Assembly (NCBI RefSeq): GCF_041146795.1
Contig: NC_135175.1
Coordinates: 21,902,575-21,966,574, forward strand
Direction: 5' to 3'
DNA length: 64,000 bases
Source of the DNA: Maylandia zebra
Lineage: Eukaryota > Chordata > Actinopteri > Cichliformes > Cichlidae
Shown here: positions 46,345 to 58,309 of the stretch, piece after piece
Numbering within the stretch: the stretch's first letter is position 1
Layout: every line of letters starts with the position of its first letter
The notes under the pieces: model-generated
The model's database searches: none
Seen by the model: only the letters and a program-made list of their open reading frames with translations
What the model was told of the DNA's origin: nothing
Program-made: the position numbers and the translations under genes

Positions 46345-49300
46345 AAAACTTTTTTAACAAACAAAACACTACTAAAAAAACCCTTCTCAGTTAGAGAGGA
46401 AATGAAAAAATGACATGCAATCATACCACTCCATAGTGATGCCCAGTGAAAAGTTGGGGGCCTTCTGAGTGTTTATCAAAAACCTTCTGGACACCATAAA
46501 ATTCTGCAGCAGTCCTTTTGGGAGTAAACAGATATTTAATCTTGTACAATTTCCAATGGTTTCCTGATGACAGCAGAACTAGAGATAAGGCAAAAAGGAT
46601 GCCACAGCCATTAGGAAGATAAGTGAGGATGCCCTGCTTTATTTCCATTCTAATTGCCACTCAGCAGGGGTGAGGAGCTGGCCACACAAGACAGCACATG
46701 TTGTTCTTCCGCCAGGATGACCCCGCTGATACCAGGCCTAGACCCATCTGCTAGTGTGCCCGTCTCTGAACCTGGAGAGGAGATGCCACCGTTTTTGTTA
46801 GTCCTGCGTAAATATCAAAGACAAAACAATTTTTCAGTGCTTGACTTTTTAAATCACTACCAAATGTCTCCCTCAGGTGCATTAATTAGTTTTTCAACGT
46901 ACTGAAAATCCAGCTAATTTGATGTTAAGCCATAAGTCGTTCTCTAGCGGATGCTCATTCCATTTCTTTTTTAAATGCAAATTTTGATTTTTCATTACGT
47001 CGTAATGATGTAACGTTCTGGGGGCACATCTTCAAAATTACTGCATCTGTTTTCATCATGCCAGAACATTTATATTTATAAAAATAGAGATTTCAGAGTC
47101 TGCAGCTTTTCTTGCTCCCGGTTTTCTCCCTTTCTTGTCTGACTGATCAGGAAGCCCATTTGTTCTGGTGAGCAGCAGATGAGGCAGAGGGATAAAGGTT
47201 TAGCTCAGCCTCTCACTCTGAATATGATCAGATGAAGAAACACGCCTTAGCGCGTTCCCTGCTGCTTTCCTGTGCCTGTGACATATTTGCTGTGACATCC
47301 CCACCACCACCCAGGCTTAGTTTTGACCCGATGGGGAGATGTCTCTTAGTGTTACGCTCATTTACTAGTTAACTATGACCCCACATGGTAATGCACGCAG
47401 AGTTTTGGCCTCCTCAGTCACAGTATATAAACGTGGACATGCACACAGTATAACATACCATTTACAAATGCATGCATAGCCTGAAAAGCTATTTTCCGAG
47501 AATTAACCGGAATGTCAGAAACATAGGACAATGTTTTTATCATTCAGAAAATATAATATATCATCATAGTATTGTTAGGTAAGGGTGTGACACAACGGCA
47601 CAACACAGCCTTTATCTAAGTGGCCTGCAGAGCTACAGACATATTAAAATCTCCTATTTATGTAAAACATAACACCTTCAATAGCATGATTTATCACCCT
47701 CTAACGCAAACATCCGTTTTGGCCCTGCTCAGCATGTATGTGTGTGTTCACACATGTAAAAACACCACAGCCTGAGTATGACAGCAGCAGCATTTGTGAA
47801 AAACATAAAAGCATCAATCTACCTGATAAAATGGGGTATGGGAAAAATAAGTATGTTCCTGCAGGGAAGAGCTGGCAGTATGATAGAGAGGAATGAAGTG
47901 TGTCAGCTTTTCGGAGCAAAATAGAAGCACCATCTTACTACGCCAGGGAGTGGGGGGATTAGAGGGAATGGTGACGCATACAGATTAAAAAATGTGGAAA
48001 AATGATTCTGTAGCTCTGTCAGAGGTGTGATGCTGAGTGAGGGCAAGCGAAGAACTGCCTATCTGCCTCTTCAATTCTAAATCTTTCATGTTGGAAAATA
48101 AACCAATTTAAATAATTCACTTTGCACATAAAATATGAAACATTCAGCACATTTATTCTGTTAAAAAAGAACATTGCTCGGAATCTGGTAGACATACATT
48201 ATGTTGAATGTGTCATAAATACACATAAAAAAACCAAAAAAAAAACCTGTCTTGAGTTCTCTGATCTCTTGGCTTGTTCAGTAGCACAGGATCAAACAGC
48301 AGAATATCTGAGAAATCCCTTCAAAGCTTTATGATTATTTTTGGAGTAACTGTTGTTCAGTAATGCTGGGTTTTGCTTGCTGTGGTTCTGTGTGCCACAT
48401 TATTTTCACAAAACCTGAGCCCACAGATACAGAGGGTGTAATAACATTCATACAGAGCGGGGAGGGGGTGAGAATTGACGGGGGACGTGCAGAGGAGCAT
48501 TTGAAAACAATGGCAAAAAGTGGAAAATCGTTTGAGGGAGTGTGTGTGTGTGTCTGTGTACTAAAGTGAAAATGTGCTGTTATCAGGTTAGGCCAGAGCC
48601 ACATTCCCCAATAGCAGCTGAGCTGCACAAACACTCGGCACCCCCTTGAGATTCCCTTTTTTGTAATCACTTTGCAGAGCAGGGCGATGCTGCATGTGCT
48701 TTTCTCCCGCTCTCTGAAAGCTTTACGTCCATCTTCCTCCTGCGTTTAAATGGTCCGACTTCTCTCAAGAGCTTTTCCATTAAACGTTTGTTCGGGTTAC
48801 TAATGTAACCATGAATTTCATTTGTTATGCATCTCATTAAGCTGCTGTTAGAAGAGCTATCAGTTGATGACATTAACCATCTGTCATAATAATAGTCTCT
48901 ATGAATGGGTAGGTTTTGCATTGGCAGATAGCATTATTCAGCTTTCCAGAGTCCATGGGGGACAGGAAGAGGCCCATATACACCAAAGGCTATATTTACC
49001 CAGTGAAATGCAAACAGAAATGGCAGTGGGTTCAGGTTGCTGCCTCCACCTGTGACTGCAATTACTGTGGAAGATAGAGATCAGTGCACTCAGGTGACTC
49101 AAAAACAGCTGGACAATCACTTATCTGGTTGTGAGTCATCAGGAGCCCAGGCTGTCAACACCAGTCCATCAGCTGGAAGGAACATTGCGTTTATGTTTGT
49201 GGCTTCTGGATGCGCATGAATCTGTGTTTGCTTGTGTGCACATATGTGTGGGTGGGATGTTTCGAAAGTGCTGATGGCAAGTTAGCACAATGGTTATCTA

Positions 49301-51150
49301 GTGTCCTTTGACAATGTGACTGTGGTCTTTTTAGTGTTTTCGCCCTGCCTGGAGATGCATGTGTCTCACAAAAATGAAGATGAAGACACAAAGCTCTGGC
49401 AGGAGTGTTACATTGATTTAGAGGTGAATATCTACTTAGTACATTGTGTTCTCTGCGTGCACTTTAGTAGACAGGACTCCATCATATATAGTGAAAAGGT
49501 TAATTAATACCTTAGCATTACCTTAATCACTCTTTGTCATCTTAATTAGTCTTTCTGTCTTTAAAAGCCAGGAAACTCAGACAAGCTGATTTAATTATTC
49601 AAAATTTATAAAAGAAAGAATGCATGGTTCATGCATAAGTTCAATATTTTGAATTAAGTGGAGCTTCCCAGTGCAAAAACACTGTAACAAGCCCTCTCTA
49701 TAGCATAGCAATACTGTGTTCTGTCTTTATTCTTTTGAATAATTACTTAAACATTACTGCTTCCAGCAGACCAAAATGCGTGCTTTAATTGATTACCTTG
49801 TCCCTGTCCCCATGGCAACTAGAAATTACCAGAAGGACATAATCATAGGCTTCTGCAAGATATCTTGAAATCTATGGAACTGCTACTTTTTTTAACCTTC
49901 CCTTGTTATATCCAGTTACACTGGTTGAGCCGTTGCTTTGTTTTTAAGGTTTGACCTGTACTGCGCTATATCAGCAAAGTACACAACCTCCTGAAAGCAG
50001 AAGAAAAAGATGGAGATATAGGTGTTGATGGGGTGTCGCAAGTTTTTTTCTTTCCAACCATAATGTAGCTCATTTGGTAGGCGTGACTTCAGCACTTTCC
50101 CCTGAAGTTAGCCAGCTGGCAGCTGCTGATTTTTCTCTTCCTTTCTACTGCTAAATTGCTGCCCTAGATTCCCACCCTGACATTTCAAGCAGCATAGAAT
50201 TCCAGTTTGATATGTGAAACCAAACCCATACTCATGTATGCAGTCTTTACCAGCACTTACAGTGTAATGATGTCTGATGATACATTTAAATTCATAAAGT
50301 GAGGGTAGAGCACTTACACAAAAGAAAGCCTCACAAAGTAGCATTCTTCTGTCCACAAAAGCTGACAGAATAATTGAAGACCTTGTCTTCCCAATATCTG
50401 AAAAATTAACTATTTTGCTTTTTGTCTTGTGTGTCATAAATTGATGTTAAGGCATTAATAGCTCCAAAATGCCGCATTTTTCCAGACTTAAGCTTTGAAA
50501 ATCTGAAACAGTAGAAAAGTATTCAATATACACAACATAAACTGCTACTTTATTAAAAATTAATTATATTCAGCATTACATTTCTAATTCCATCCTTGAC
50601 CACATTTCCCATTGCACTCTGGTTGCATCCAACTCCCTTCCTCTCCTGACCCACTGGTAACCTCTGAAGGCTGTTCTTGTCTGAAACAATCAACTGATCG
50701 AAAAGGATAAGTAGGATCCATTTACGTTCAAGTAATGGCCTTTGGCAGATTAAAGTGGTCTTACTTACTGCATGCTCTACAGTGGTGAGAGGCTTTTGGA
50801 CAAGACAAGTGAACAATCATGTGGCTAAAAATGGAGCATAATGAGCTGGATGAGAAATCAGAGGGTTCGAAGCTTCTTAAATGAGGTGCTAAAGATTCTC
50901 TATATTTTATAATACAAATGTAAATGCCATATATCTGCCACACATTTCACATTTGGTTTCCTTTACAAGAATCAGATGAATGAAAATATTACTATCAATA
51001 CACTAAAATCCAACATATAGACTAAAGACCAGCTAGTTAGTTTAATTTAGCACATGCATCAAAAATAGTTCCTGGTATCAAAGTGTCTTATGTAATTCAT
51101 GTGCTTTAAAAGAAATTAATCAACATTTTGGGAAGATTTTTAATATGAAT
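46345..51150. other. Intergenic, no gene recognised
   Basis: About 4.8 kb with short frames only and little visible repeat content. Around 48,770-48,960 a repeat-free stretch with TAATGTAACC, ATGAATTTCATTTG, TTATGCATCTCATTAAGC and TGACATTAACC words looks like possible conserved non-coding DNA. Confidence 0.45.
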
Positions 51151-51155
51151 CATAG

Positions 51156-51383
51156 TGTTAGACCAGGGGTGTCGAACTTCAGACCTTGAGGGCCGGTGTC
51201 CTGTAGGTTTTAGATAACACCCTGAGTCAACACACCTGAATCAAATGATTCGTTCATTAATAGGCCTCTGGAGAACTTCAAAACATGTTGAGGAGGTCAT
51301 TTAGCCATTTAAATCAGCTGTGATGGATCAAGGACACATCTAAAACCTGCAGGACACCAGCCCTCGACACCTGTGTGTTAGAC
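51156..51383. mobile_element. hAT-type MITE, 212 bp, with 8-bp target duplication
   Basis: The element 51,164-51,375 is flanked by TGTTAGAC at 51,156-51,163 and 51,376-51,383. Its ends, CAGGGGTGTCGA and CACAGGTGTCGA (right end reversed), are imperfect inverted repeats with 10 of 12 matching. Subterminal GGTGTCCTGTAGGTTTTAGA and its counterpart TCTAAAACCTGCAGGACACC extend the palindrome. No coding capacity; a widespread teleost repeat. Confidence 0.85.
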
Positions 51384-51892
51384 CATAAGATAAAAACAAC
51401 TCTCATACACAGCTAGCAGTGTCTTATATATAGCTAGCAGTTGACCAGCTTGGCTTGCGCTGGGTGACTTTTACAGAAAAGTAAGGCACCTGTCTGCTTG
51501 CACAGCTACAGCCTTTTTTTACAGAAGCATGGGCACACCCATGAAAACAGCAAACGCTATACATCTTCAGTGGTTTGTCAAACAGACAAAAACAGAGAAA
51601 GCCCAGAGACGATAGCCAACTACAGCCATGAGATGGCAGTTATTTAATGGATGGATACAAACAGGCAATACATTTCATAACAGAGCTTTTTCTGGCATGT
51701 GTGGAGAGAGATTGTGTTCACTTTATTAGTTTTGTACTGATGTTTATTTTTATATTTCACTGGGCAAGCACTGCCTGCCTTGCTTGCCCTAAAAGAATGC
51801 CACCTGCACAGCAGGAAAACACAATTAAAGGCATTACAAACTCTGTTTTTTCACCTCCATCATACAATTCGATAAACTGTTTCTTCATGCAG

Positions 51893-53559
51893 ATAAATAG
51901 TAGGGGTGCAACGATACACAAAATTCACGGTTCGGTTCGGTTCGATACTTTGGTGTCACGGTTCGATATTTTTTCGATACAAAAAAATGTTCATGCCTTT
52001 TTAATTTGTCATTTATTAAAATTATAAATATATATTTTAACTCAAAAGTACAGTTTTTAAATTTAACCCTAACCCTTGTGCGCGTTTTTTATTTTGACAG
52101 CGAATGCGCACCTGCGGACCACTTATGTGCAGCCCTGGTTATTTAGCTCGTCATATTGCAGCCACAGAAATTCTTTTGTCCATGAAACCATAAAGCTGCA
52201 CTTTCTTTTTGCCTTATAGTCTCATTTGTCATAACTTCTCCGTTTTGTGGTAAGCTTTTCTTTGGCTGTCACTTCTTCACCCCGACCTGTCTTATTTGGC
52301 TCAGCAGAACTAAAATATATATACTGCTACTTTTACACACGGACTCACATAAGCTCAGCGATTCTCTGCGCGATCAACCTCTCACATGTTTAAGCTGCGG
52401 GAGATTTCACTTGTCATGTTTGCATAGTAAGCTAACGATTAATAAGACGATGTCAGAGGAATTGGTGCACAAATTATCATCACTCACAGATCAGTGCTGT
52501 CATTGCAAAGTGAAAGCAAAAAAACAAGCGCAAATTCAAACGCGATTTCAATATGTCACATATTGACAGTGGCTCACCGATGCCAATGACATAATTACCC
52601 AGCTACATTTCTGAAAGAATGCAAAAGCATTGACATATATTTTTCCTACAATAGCCCGACGGGCAGGGAAGAGATAGATTTTTGTAGCCCGACTGGAAAG
52701 ATCGCTAGCTCCAGGACGTCAGGCTAGCGATTTTGCAAGCCCTGTATCTGATTAAGGAATCACTCATCTTTGGAAAAGAGAGTTTATTACAGAGAAATGT
52801 CTCTTTCCAAAATAAAAGCTATACTATCCGCTTCTTCTGGGCTATATTCTCAGCAGCATAAGGAGAATCACGTGCTAACAGCTGTCTAAATGACTCGGCT
52901 AAAGTTAGTAGCATGCTTGTTGTTTTTGTCTTTGCACTAGGATGATGTCGGCGTAAATGTGCAGTCATATTCGTTGTGTTCCCACTAGTGCTTTCAGGTT
53001 AATCTCGTTGAAATGACCTTAACGCCACAACACGGCAAATCTCCGTTAACGAGCTACCGCCGATCGCCCCGTGCATGGGGCTAGACGGCCAACACGTTAA
53101 CGAGCTAACTGCGCTAACACACTAGTTCACACCAATGTAATTAAGCATTGCATGGCACATCCAACATACTGTTTTACTTTAGTCCATGACTCGCTTACCT
53201 TCAGGGTCATACGTCACATGAAAACCAAAATAATTCCAAACGCCAGATCTGAATGAGAGTGGGGGAGGTCCATGTTGCTGAGAGCTTAACTTCTGTCTCG
53301 CTAGCTTGCCCTGCGCTCTTCCTCCTGACTATGCTGTCTGTGTTGAGCGCTCAGTGGATCTGCGCTCGACAGTGCAGCCTAGGCGGAGTAGTCGAACGCA
53401 GATTCACTGAGCGCTCAACACAGACAGCATCGTCAGAAGGAAAGTTGATAAAATAAATTACAAATGTTGTATTGTTCGATACATACGCGTACCGAACCGA
53501 AAGCACTGTATCGAACGGTTCAATATCGATACGAATATCGTTGCACCCCTAATAAATAG
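51893..53559. mobile_element. Non-autonomous hAT transposon, 1,651 bp, with perfect 8-bp target duplication
   Basis: The element 51,901-53,551 is flanked by identical ATAAATAG at 51,893-51,900 and 53,552-53,559. Both ends are TAGGGGTGCAACGATA, with further GGTTCGGTTCG-type subterminal repeats left and CGAACCGAAAG right. No long frame is present inside, so it lacks a transposase. A large inverted repeat lies at 53,316-53,444. The intact duplication and ends suggest a comparatively recent insertion. Confidence 0.92.
53316..53444. repeat. Inverted repeat, about 54-bp arms, inside the hAT element
   Basis: Arms at 53,316-53,370 and 53,391-53,444 are about 90% complementary around a 20-base spacer. 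The inner core ATGCTGTCTGTGTTGAGCGC is exact in both arms. Confidence 0.92.
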
Positions 53560-55015
53560 ATCAAGTCACTTGTGCTCATACATTAAATGACAAGCCATTA
53601 ACTTCAGTTCTGTCATGTTTAGGTATATGAGAAGTAATTAAGCATTAATAAGAGGTTTGCAAACTCAGGCAGAAATAGATCCAGGTGTAGAAAAAGGTTC
53701 AAAACAGATGCTTTCAAAGTTGTATTCCAGTAAAAAAACAAAACAAAACAAAAAAAGCAAAGAGTCAGTTTCCTTTTATGATGCAAAAAGACCTCAGCTG
53801 GCTTTCATGTAGTTAATTATGCAAATTATGATGTTGTTTATTTACCTTGGGAATTTGTTTGTAATGTGTCTAAAACATGTAAGATCTTTTTGACATTTCA
53901 TCTTTATACTCATAGCAACCAAACTAATTAAACTAAAAAACGAAACTAATTAAATTCATATATGGAAGTTATGCTCTATGAAAACATCTGGGTTATTTAC
54001 CCCCTGCTTATTTGCCCCTATGATTGGATTTGTCTTCTTTGATAATGTTGCTTTCAGACTGCTGCCAGGAGCTTTAATCTATCTGCAATTCAGTGTGGAC
54101 TAAAGGATCCTTTTATCTTCCCTGCTGATTTAATAATAACATGACTGTAATGTCTACTCATCACCACACACATGAGAACACTGACATGGAAAAGTTAATC
54201 CATATCTTTGGCTCAAACGTGTGTAGTGTATTATATTGTAAGTATTGTTTGGGACAAGAAGCCAAAGATATGGTCTTACTATGAAGCAGCAAAAGACAAA
54301 CAATCTGAATACACTCTTCCTTTAAAAATGCTGGGATAGCTGAATATGTTTCTGCAGAGCTTGGCATTTTAACTCATGTTTTAAGCAATGTCTCAGCAGA
54401 TGTATATCTAGTGTCCAATGATATCCCTCAAGCCACGTTTTCCCATTTTTTCCAGTCCTCATTGTCAGTTTTATGTCTTTGTCAAATGCAGAATTTATTT
54501 AAAATCGATATTATTTTTTAAATGAGCATGTAGCAGTGTAGCATTATGGGTAACACTGTACAATAATGCCTCTTCTAATTCAGATATTAATATCTGACTC
54601 ACAGTCAAGACAGAAACACCCAAACAAATAGAAATAACAGAGGAAGTATACATGAATTTATAGACTCCATCTGCCATGATGCTTTGCTCTGCGTGAGAAG
54701 TCCTGTGCCAAGAATTAAAAAGCTATCATAACACCGCTGCAGAAGAACATATAATTAAGCTCTTCTTTTCCTCTGATTCGGTACATTAGATTCAGTGCGT
54801 TTGTCAGCTCCATTAAAAACCTAAATTCTTTTCCCATTTTCACACATTCACTTTTTGTTTCCTTCATCCCTGAAGATCAGGCAAGGATAATTGAAAGTGA
54901 GTGGAGGCTATACTCTGTTGTAAGCATTTCTTTTACTAAAAAAAGACAAACAAACAAACAAACAAAAAAAAAAAACAATTTTAATAATGTTCTAGGCTTC
55001 TTTGCCTTTACTTTT
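53560..55015. other. Intergenic, no feature recognised
   Basis: AT-rich non-coding sequence with an A-rich CAAA/AAAC tract near 54,948-54,975. No gene or transposon recognised. Confidence 0.45.
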
Positions 55016-55019
55016 GTTT

Positions 55020-55497
55020 TAATTAAACAGGGGTCCTCACAGGTGTTCTTCTAGTTTGAGTTACAGCAAGGTGGAAACATAGTTGTGTAATGGTGTAGGG
55101 TCTAGTTTCTTGGCACACTTTGGGCCTATTAATACTAAGCACCAAACTCTACCTGTGTGTTGTTCTTGAGTCATTATGACTACACTGTACCCATCTTCTG
55201 AAGGCTGCTTCGAGCAGGATAACACACCGTGTCAGAAAGAGACAATGAGTTCGTTGTACTCAAATGACCTCCACAGTCCGCAAATCTCAATCCAGTACAG
55301 TCCCTTTTCGATGTGGCGGTGCAGGAGATTCTCATCATGGATGTGCAGTACCTGTGCAACGCAATCATGTCAGTATCAACTGAATCTTCTGAGCAATGTT
55401 TCCAGCACCTCCCTGAATATGGGTCATAAAGAATCAAGGCCGGATCCAACCCAGCACTAACAAGGTGTACCTAATGAAGTGTCCAGACAGTGTACAC
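55020..55497 (+). mobile_element. Tc1-like transposon relic, 3' part
   Basis: Same family as the relic in gorasp1 intron 8 but on the + strand. It runs from GTAATGGTGTAGGGTC and CTTGGCACACTTTGGGCC through a frame reading PSSEGCFEQDNTPCQK (family: SDGYFQQDNAPCHK) and CCACAGTCCGCAAATCTCAATCCA, to the end AAGGTGTACCTAATGAAGTG. The catalytic-domain C-terminal half is present but frameshifted; the 5' half is missing. Confidence 0.85.
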
Positions 55498-55499
55498 TG

Positions 55500-57615
55500 T
55501 CACCTTATAAAGTCGATCTGGTAAACATTTTTGGACAAATGGCTGTTTACGCTTTATTTTTTTAGCTCAATTTTTGCTCCTGACATTAATCACTTAAATG
55601 TCTTTGGAGGCACTAAAAGCTACAATTATTAAGTAGTCATGAATTCCATTGCTCTATCTTTTGGTGCTAAGCAAGTAGCCCACAATGGATTCAGGAAGGA
55701 TTTTTACTTTATTTTATTTTTGTTATAAATCACAGCTGAGATGGCTGACAAGAGCTTTGAGACAATAAAACAGTAACATAAAAGATGCAAAACATTCCAT
55801 AAAACTGAAGGCAGCTGCAGTGTTAGAGATAATTCTCTATGGATCAACGTAAGCTGCTTTTTCACAGTACATCAGTCATTTGATTCACTGTTGCTACTAA
55901 TTGAAGCTGCTAACGAAACATTTTCAAGTTACAGTGTGTTTCTATCTTAATACTATACTACACTCCAAGTAGGTCTAACATGAATTTTTAGGCTTCAAAT
56001 AATTTCTGATTGGGGATAATGCCACATCAAGCAGCAGCAAATATACCATAATGCAACAAAAGGAGGAGAGTTACAGCACTCACTGATTGGAGAGTCTTGC
56101 TTCACCTTATTGTTCAGATAATGTGACGAATCTCCTTTCTGCCTGCTGCCTGTGGCTTCTTGTTTACATGGCATGGGTGCTGCTTACCTGACCCGTCCAT
56201 CTGCGTCACCGTCACCATGACTCATGTCTCATTTTGTGTGACTATTCTGCCTCCTTCAACCCCCTCCTCTTCATTGCTCTCTCCCTCCCCTTCTCTCCTC
56301 ACTCAGTCCCCATGCCTCACAAACACATTATTTGCAGGCACAATGCTGCACGTGTTGACACGACCTTTGTTTTTCATTGTATGTCTTTGATAAGGTCTAA
56401 TAAGGAAAGATGAAGACACAACTGTGAATTTGAGGAAAAATAGATGCACTGAAATGAGACTATAATAATATTTGATGACATTTTTAGAGGGTGGGTTGTT
56501 GCCTTATTAGTGAAAACACAATAAAGCAGCATGACCTGATTACACATCCACTGAGCATATGCTGTTCAGTACAGTGGCATGATTTACTCCCTCCTGAGCT
56601 TCAATTTTTTATTCTGTAGAGTCCTAGAAATAGCTTTTTTACATTTCAGGGTGCTTTGCAGTCTGCCAGGCTGTCCTGTTGACAGCTGCCTGGTCGCATA
56701 AATAGGATCATTCAAGCCAGACCCACACAAGAGCAAGCGAATAACAGACAGAGAAAGAGGATGGTAACTTTTGGTTGGGTATACATCTGTCTTATTTTCA
56801 CATGCACTCGGGTCACTTCATGATGCAAAGAGGACACGGGCTGGAAATGACAGCAGGCAGTACTTCAAAAACATTTTTTAATAGAGCACAACACCTCTCT
56901 GTGTTTGAGTCTGCATCAGGAGAAATGTCTCTGCCAAAGATCTATCCTCTCTAATGAAGCTATCTTGGGATAAAGTAACAGATGAATCAAAATCCCTTCA
57001 CAACCAGCAAATACTGTTATGTTGGATCCAACAGGAACTTCAGCAACAGTGTGTCTTTTGTAATATTCCATGTGTCATTGTGAAATACCCTAAATTTCTT
57101 CTTTTTCGAGCATATTCTAAAGTATTTTTTCCAGCGATAACAGCACCAGGCAGGAGTCCAGACATGGTTTTCTGTGACTAACATTTTCAATTAGTGACAG
57201 GTTTTATGTGAATGAGTGGGAAGGAGCTAATCCATTACACAGACACTGAGACCTACAGACTGTCCTTTGGTGAGTAGACTCAAGCCTGTGAACAAGACTT
57301 CTTAAAAACCAGAAGATGAAAAAAGCAGCAGAAAGATACTAATAGGAATAGAAGCAAATAGATATTTATTCCGTAAGTATGTTTTGTTACAGCATAAGTG
57401 GAAACCTAAAGCTCCTGGCAGTAGTTACTGACTTTTCTTTTTCTTTTTTCAAAAGCCAAAATCTACAGCATCCTGGTAATGGCAATTATAGGCACAGTTA
57501 CACTGTGAGCTAGCATCAGCTCATCACATTATACTGCATTAAATCTAAACACATTAGAGGAGGATTTCACAAAGGTCCTAAATCAGGTGATAAGTATGGT
57601 TATTTCACGGGCATA
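55500..57615. other. Intergenic, no gene recognised
   Basis: About 2.1 kb of AT-rich non-coding sequence with a pyrimidine-rich stretch near 56,250-56,310. No feature I can support. Confidence 0.45.
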
Positions 57616-57622
57616 TATATAT

Positions 57623-58300
57623 ATACTGATCAGGTATAACAGATGACCATTAATTATTCACTGAAGTGAATAATACTGATTATCTCTTCATCATGGCACA
57701 TATCAGTAGGTGGACTATACTGGCGAGCAAGTGAACATTTTGTACTCAAAGTTGATTTTAGAAGCAGGAAAAATGGTCAGGGATAAGGATCTGACCGGGT
57801 TAGACAGAACAAGAGTCAGAGCATCTCCAAAACTGCAGATCTTGTGAGGTGCAGTGGTCAGTATCTATCAAAAGTGGTCCAAGGAAAGAACTGTGGTGAA
57901 CCAGTTCCAGGGTCATAGGTGTCTAAACCTCACTGATACTCATGTGGAATGAAGGCTGGCCTGTGTGATCCAATCCAATAGATGCACTACTGTAGTTAAA
58001 ATTTCAGGAGTTCCTGCTGGTGCAATGCAAAGTGCATTGCAGTTTGTTGCATGTGGGGCTGGATGGCTGCAGGACCAATCAGGGTGTGCATGCTGACCCC
58101 TGTCCACTGCCGAAAGTGCCAAGAATGGACATGAGCATCAGAACTGGATCACAGAGCATTGTAAGAAGGTGGTCTAAATAGCTATGCAATCTTTTAACTC
58201 ACGTGGATGGCCGGGCGTGTTTACATGGGGAACATCTGGCACCAGGAATGCATCTGGCCATGATGGTCCGGCCATCCATGTGAATGTTACTTTAAGACTG
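57623..58300 (+). mobile_element. Tc1-like transposon relic, second family
   Basis: The left end TACTGATCAGGTATAAC follows a short (AT)n tract. Transposase N-terminal sequence is readable in pieces: GTCAGAGCATCTCCAAAACTG (SISKTA), GTGGTCAGTATCTATCAAAAG (VSIYQKWS), GGCTGGCC-GTGTG (RLARV), CATGCTGACCCCTGTCCACTG and GAGCATCAGAACTGGATCAC, ending near GGCCATCCATGTGAATGTTAC. Internal deletions and stops make it a relic, and the 3' half is absent. Confidence 0.85.
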
Positions 58301-58309
58301 GTAGGCTTT

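Noticed and set aside
52066..52076. Telomere-like CCCTAACCC word
   Set aside because: Only about one and a half repeat units; not an interstitial telomeric array.
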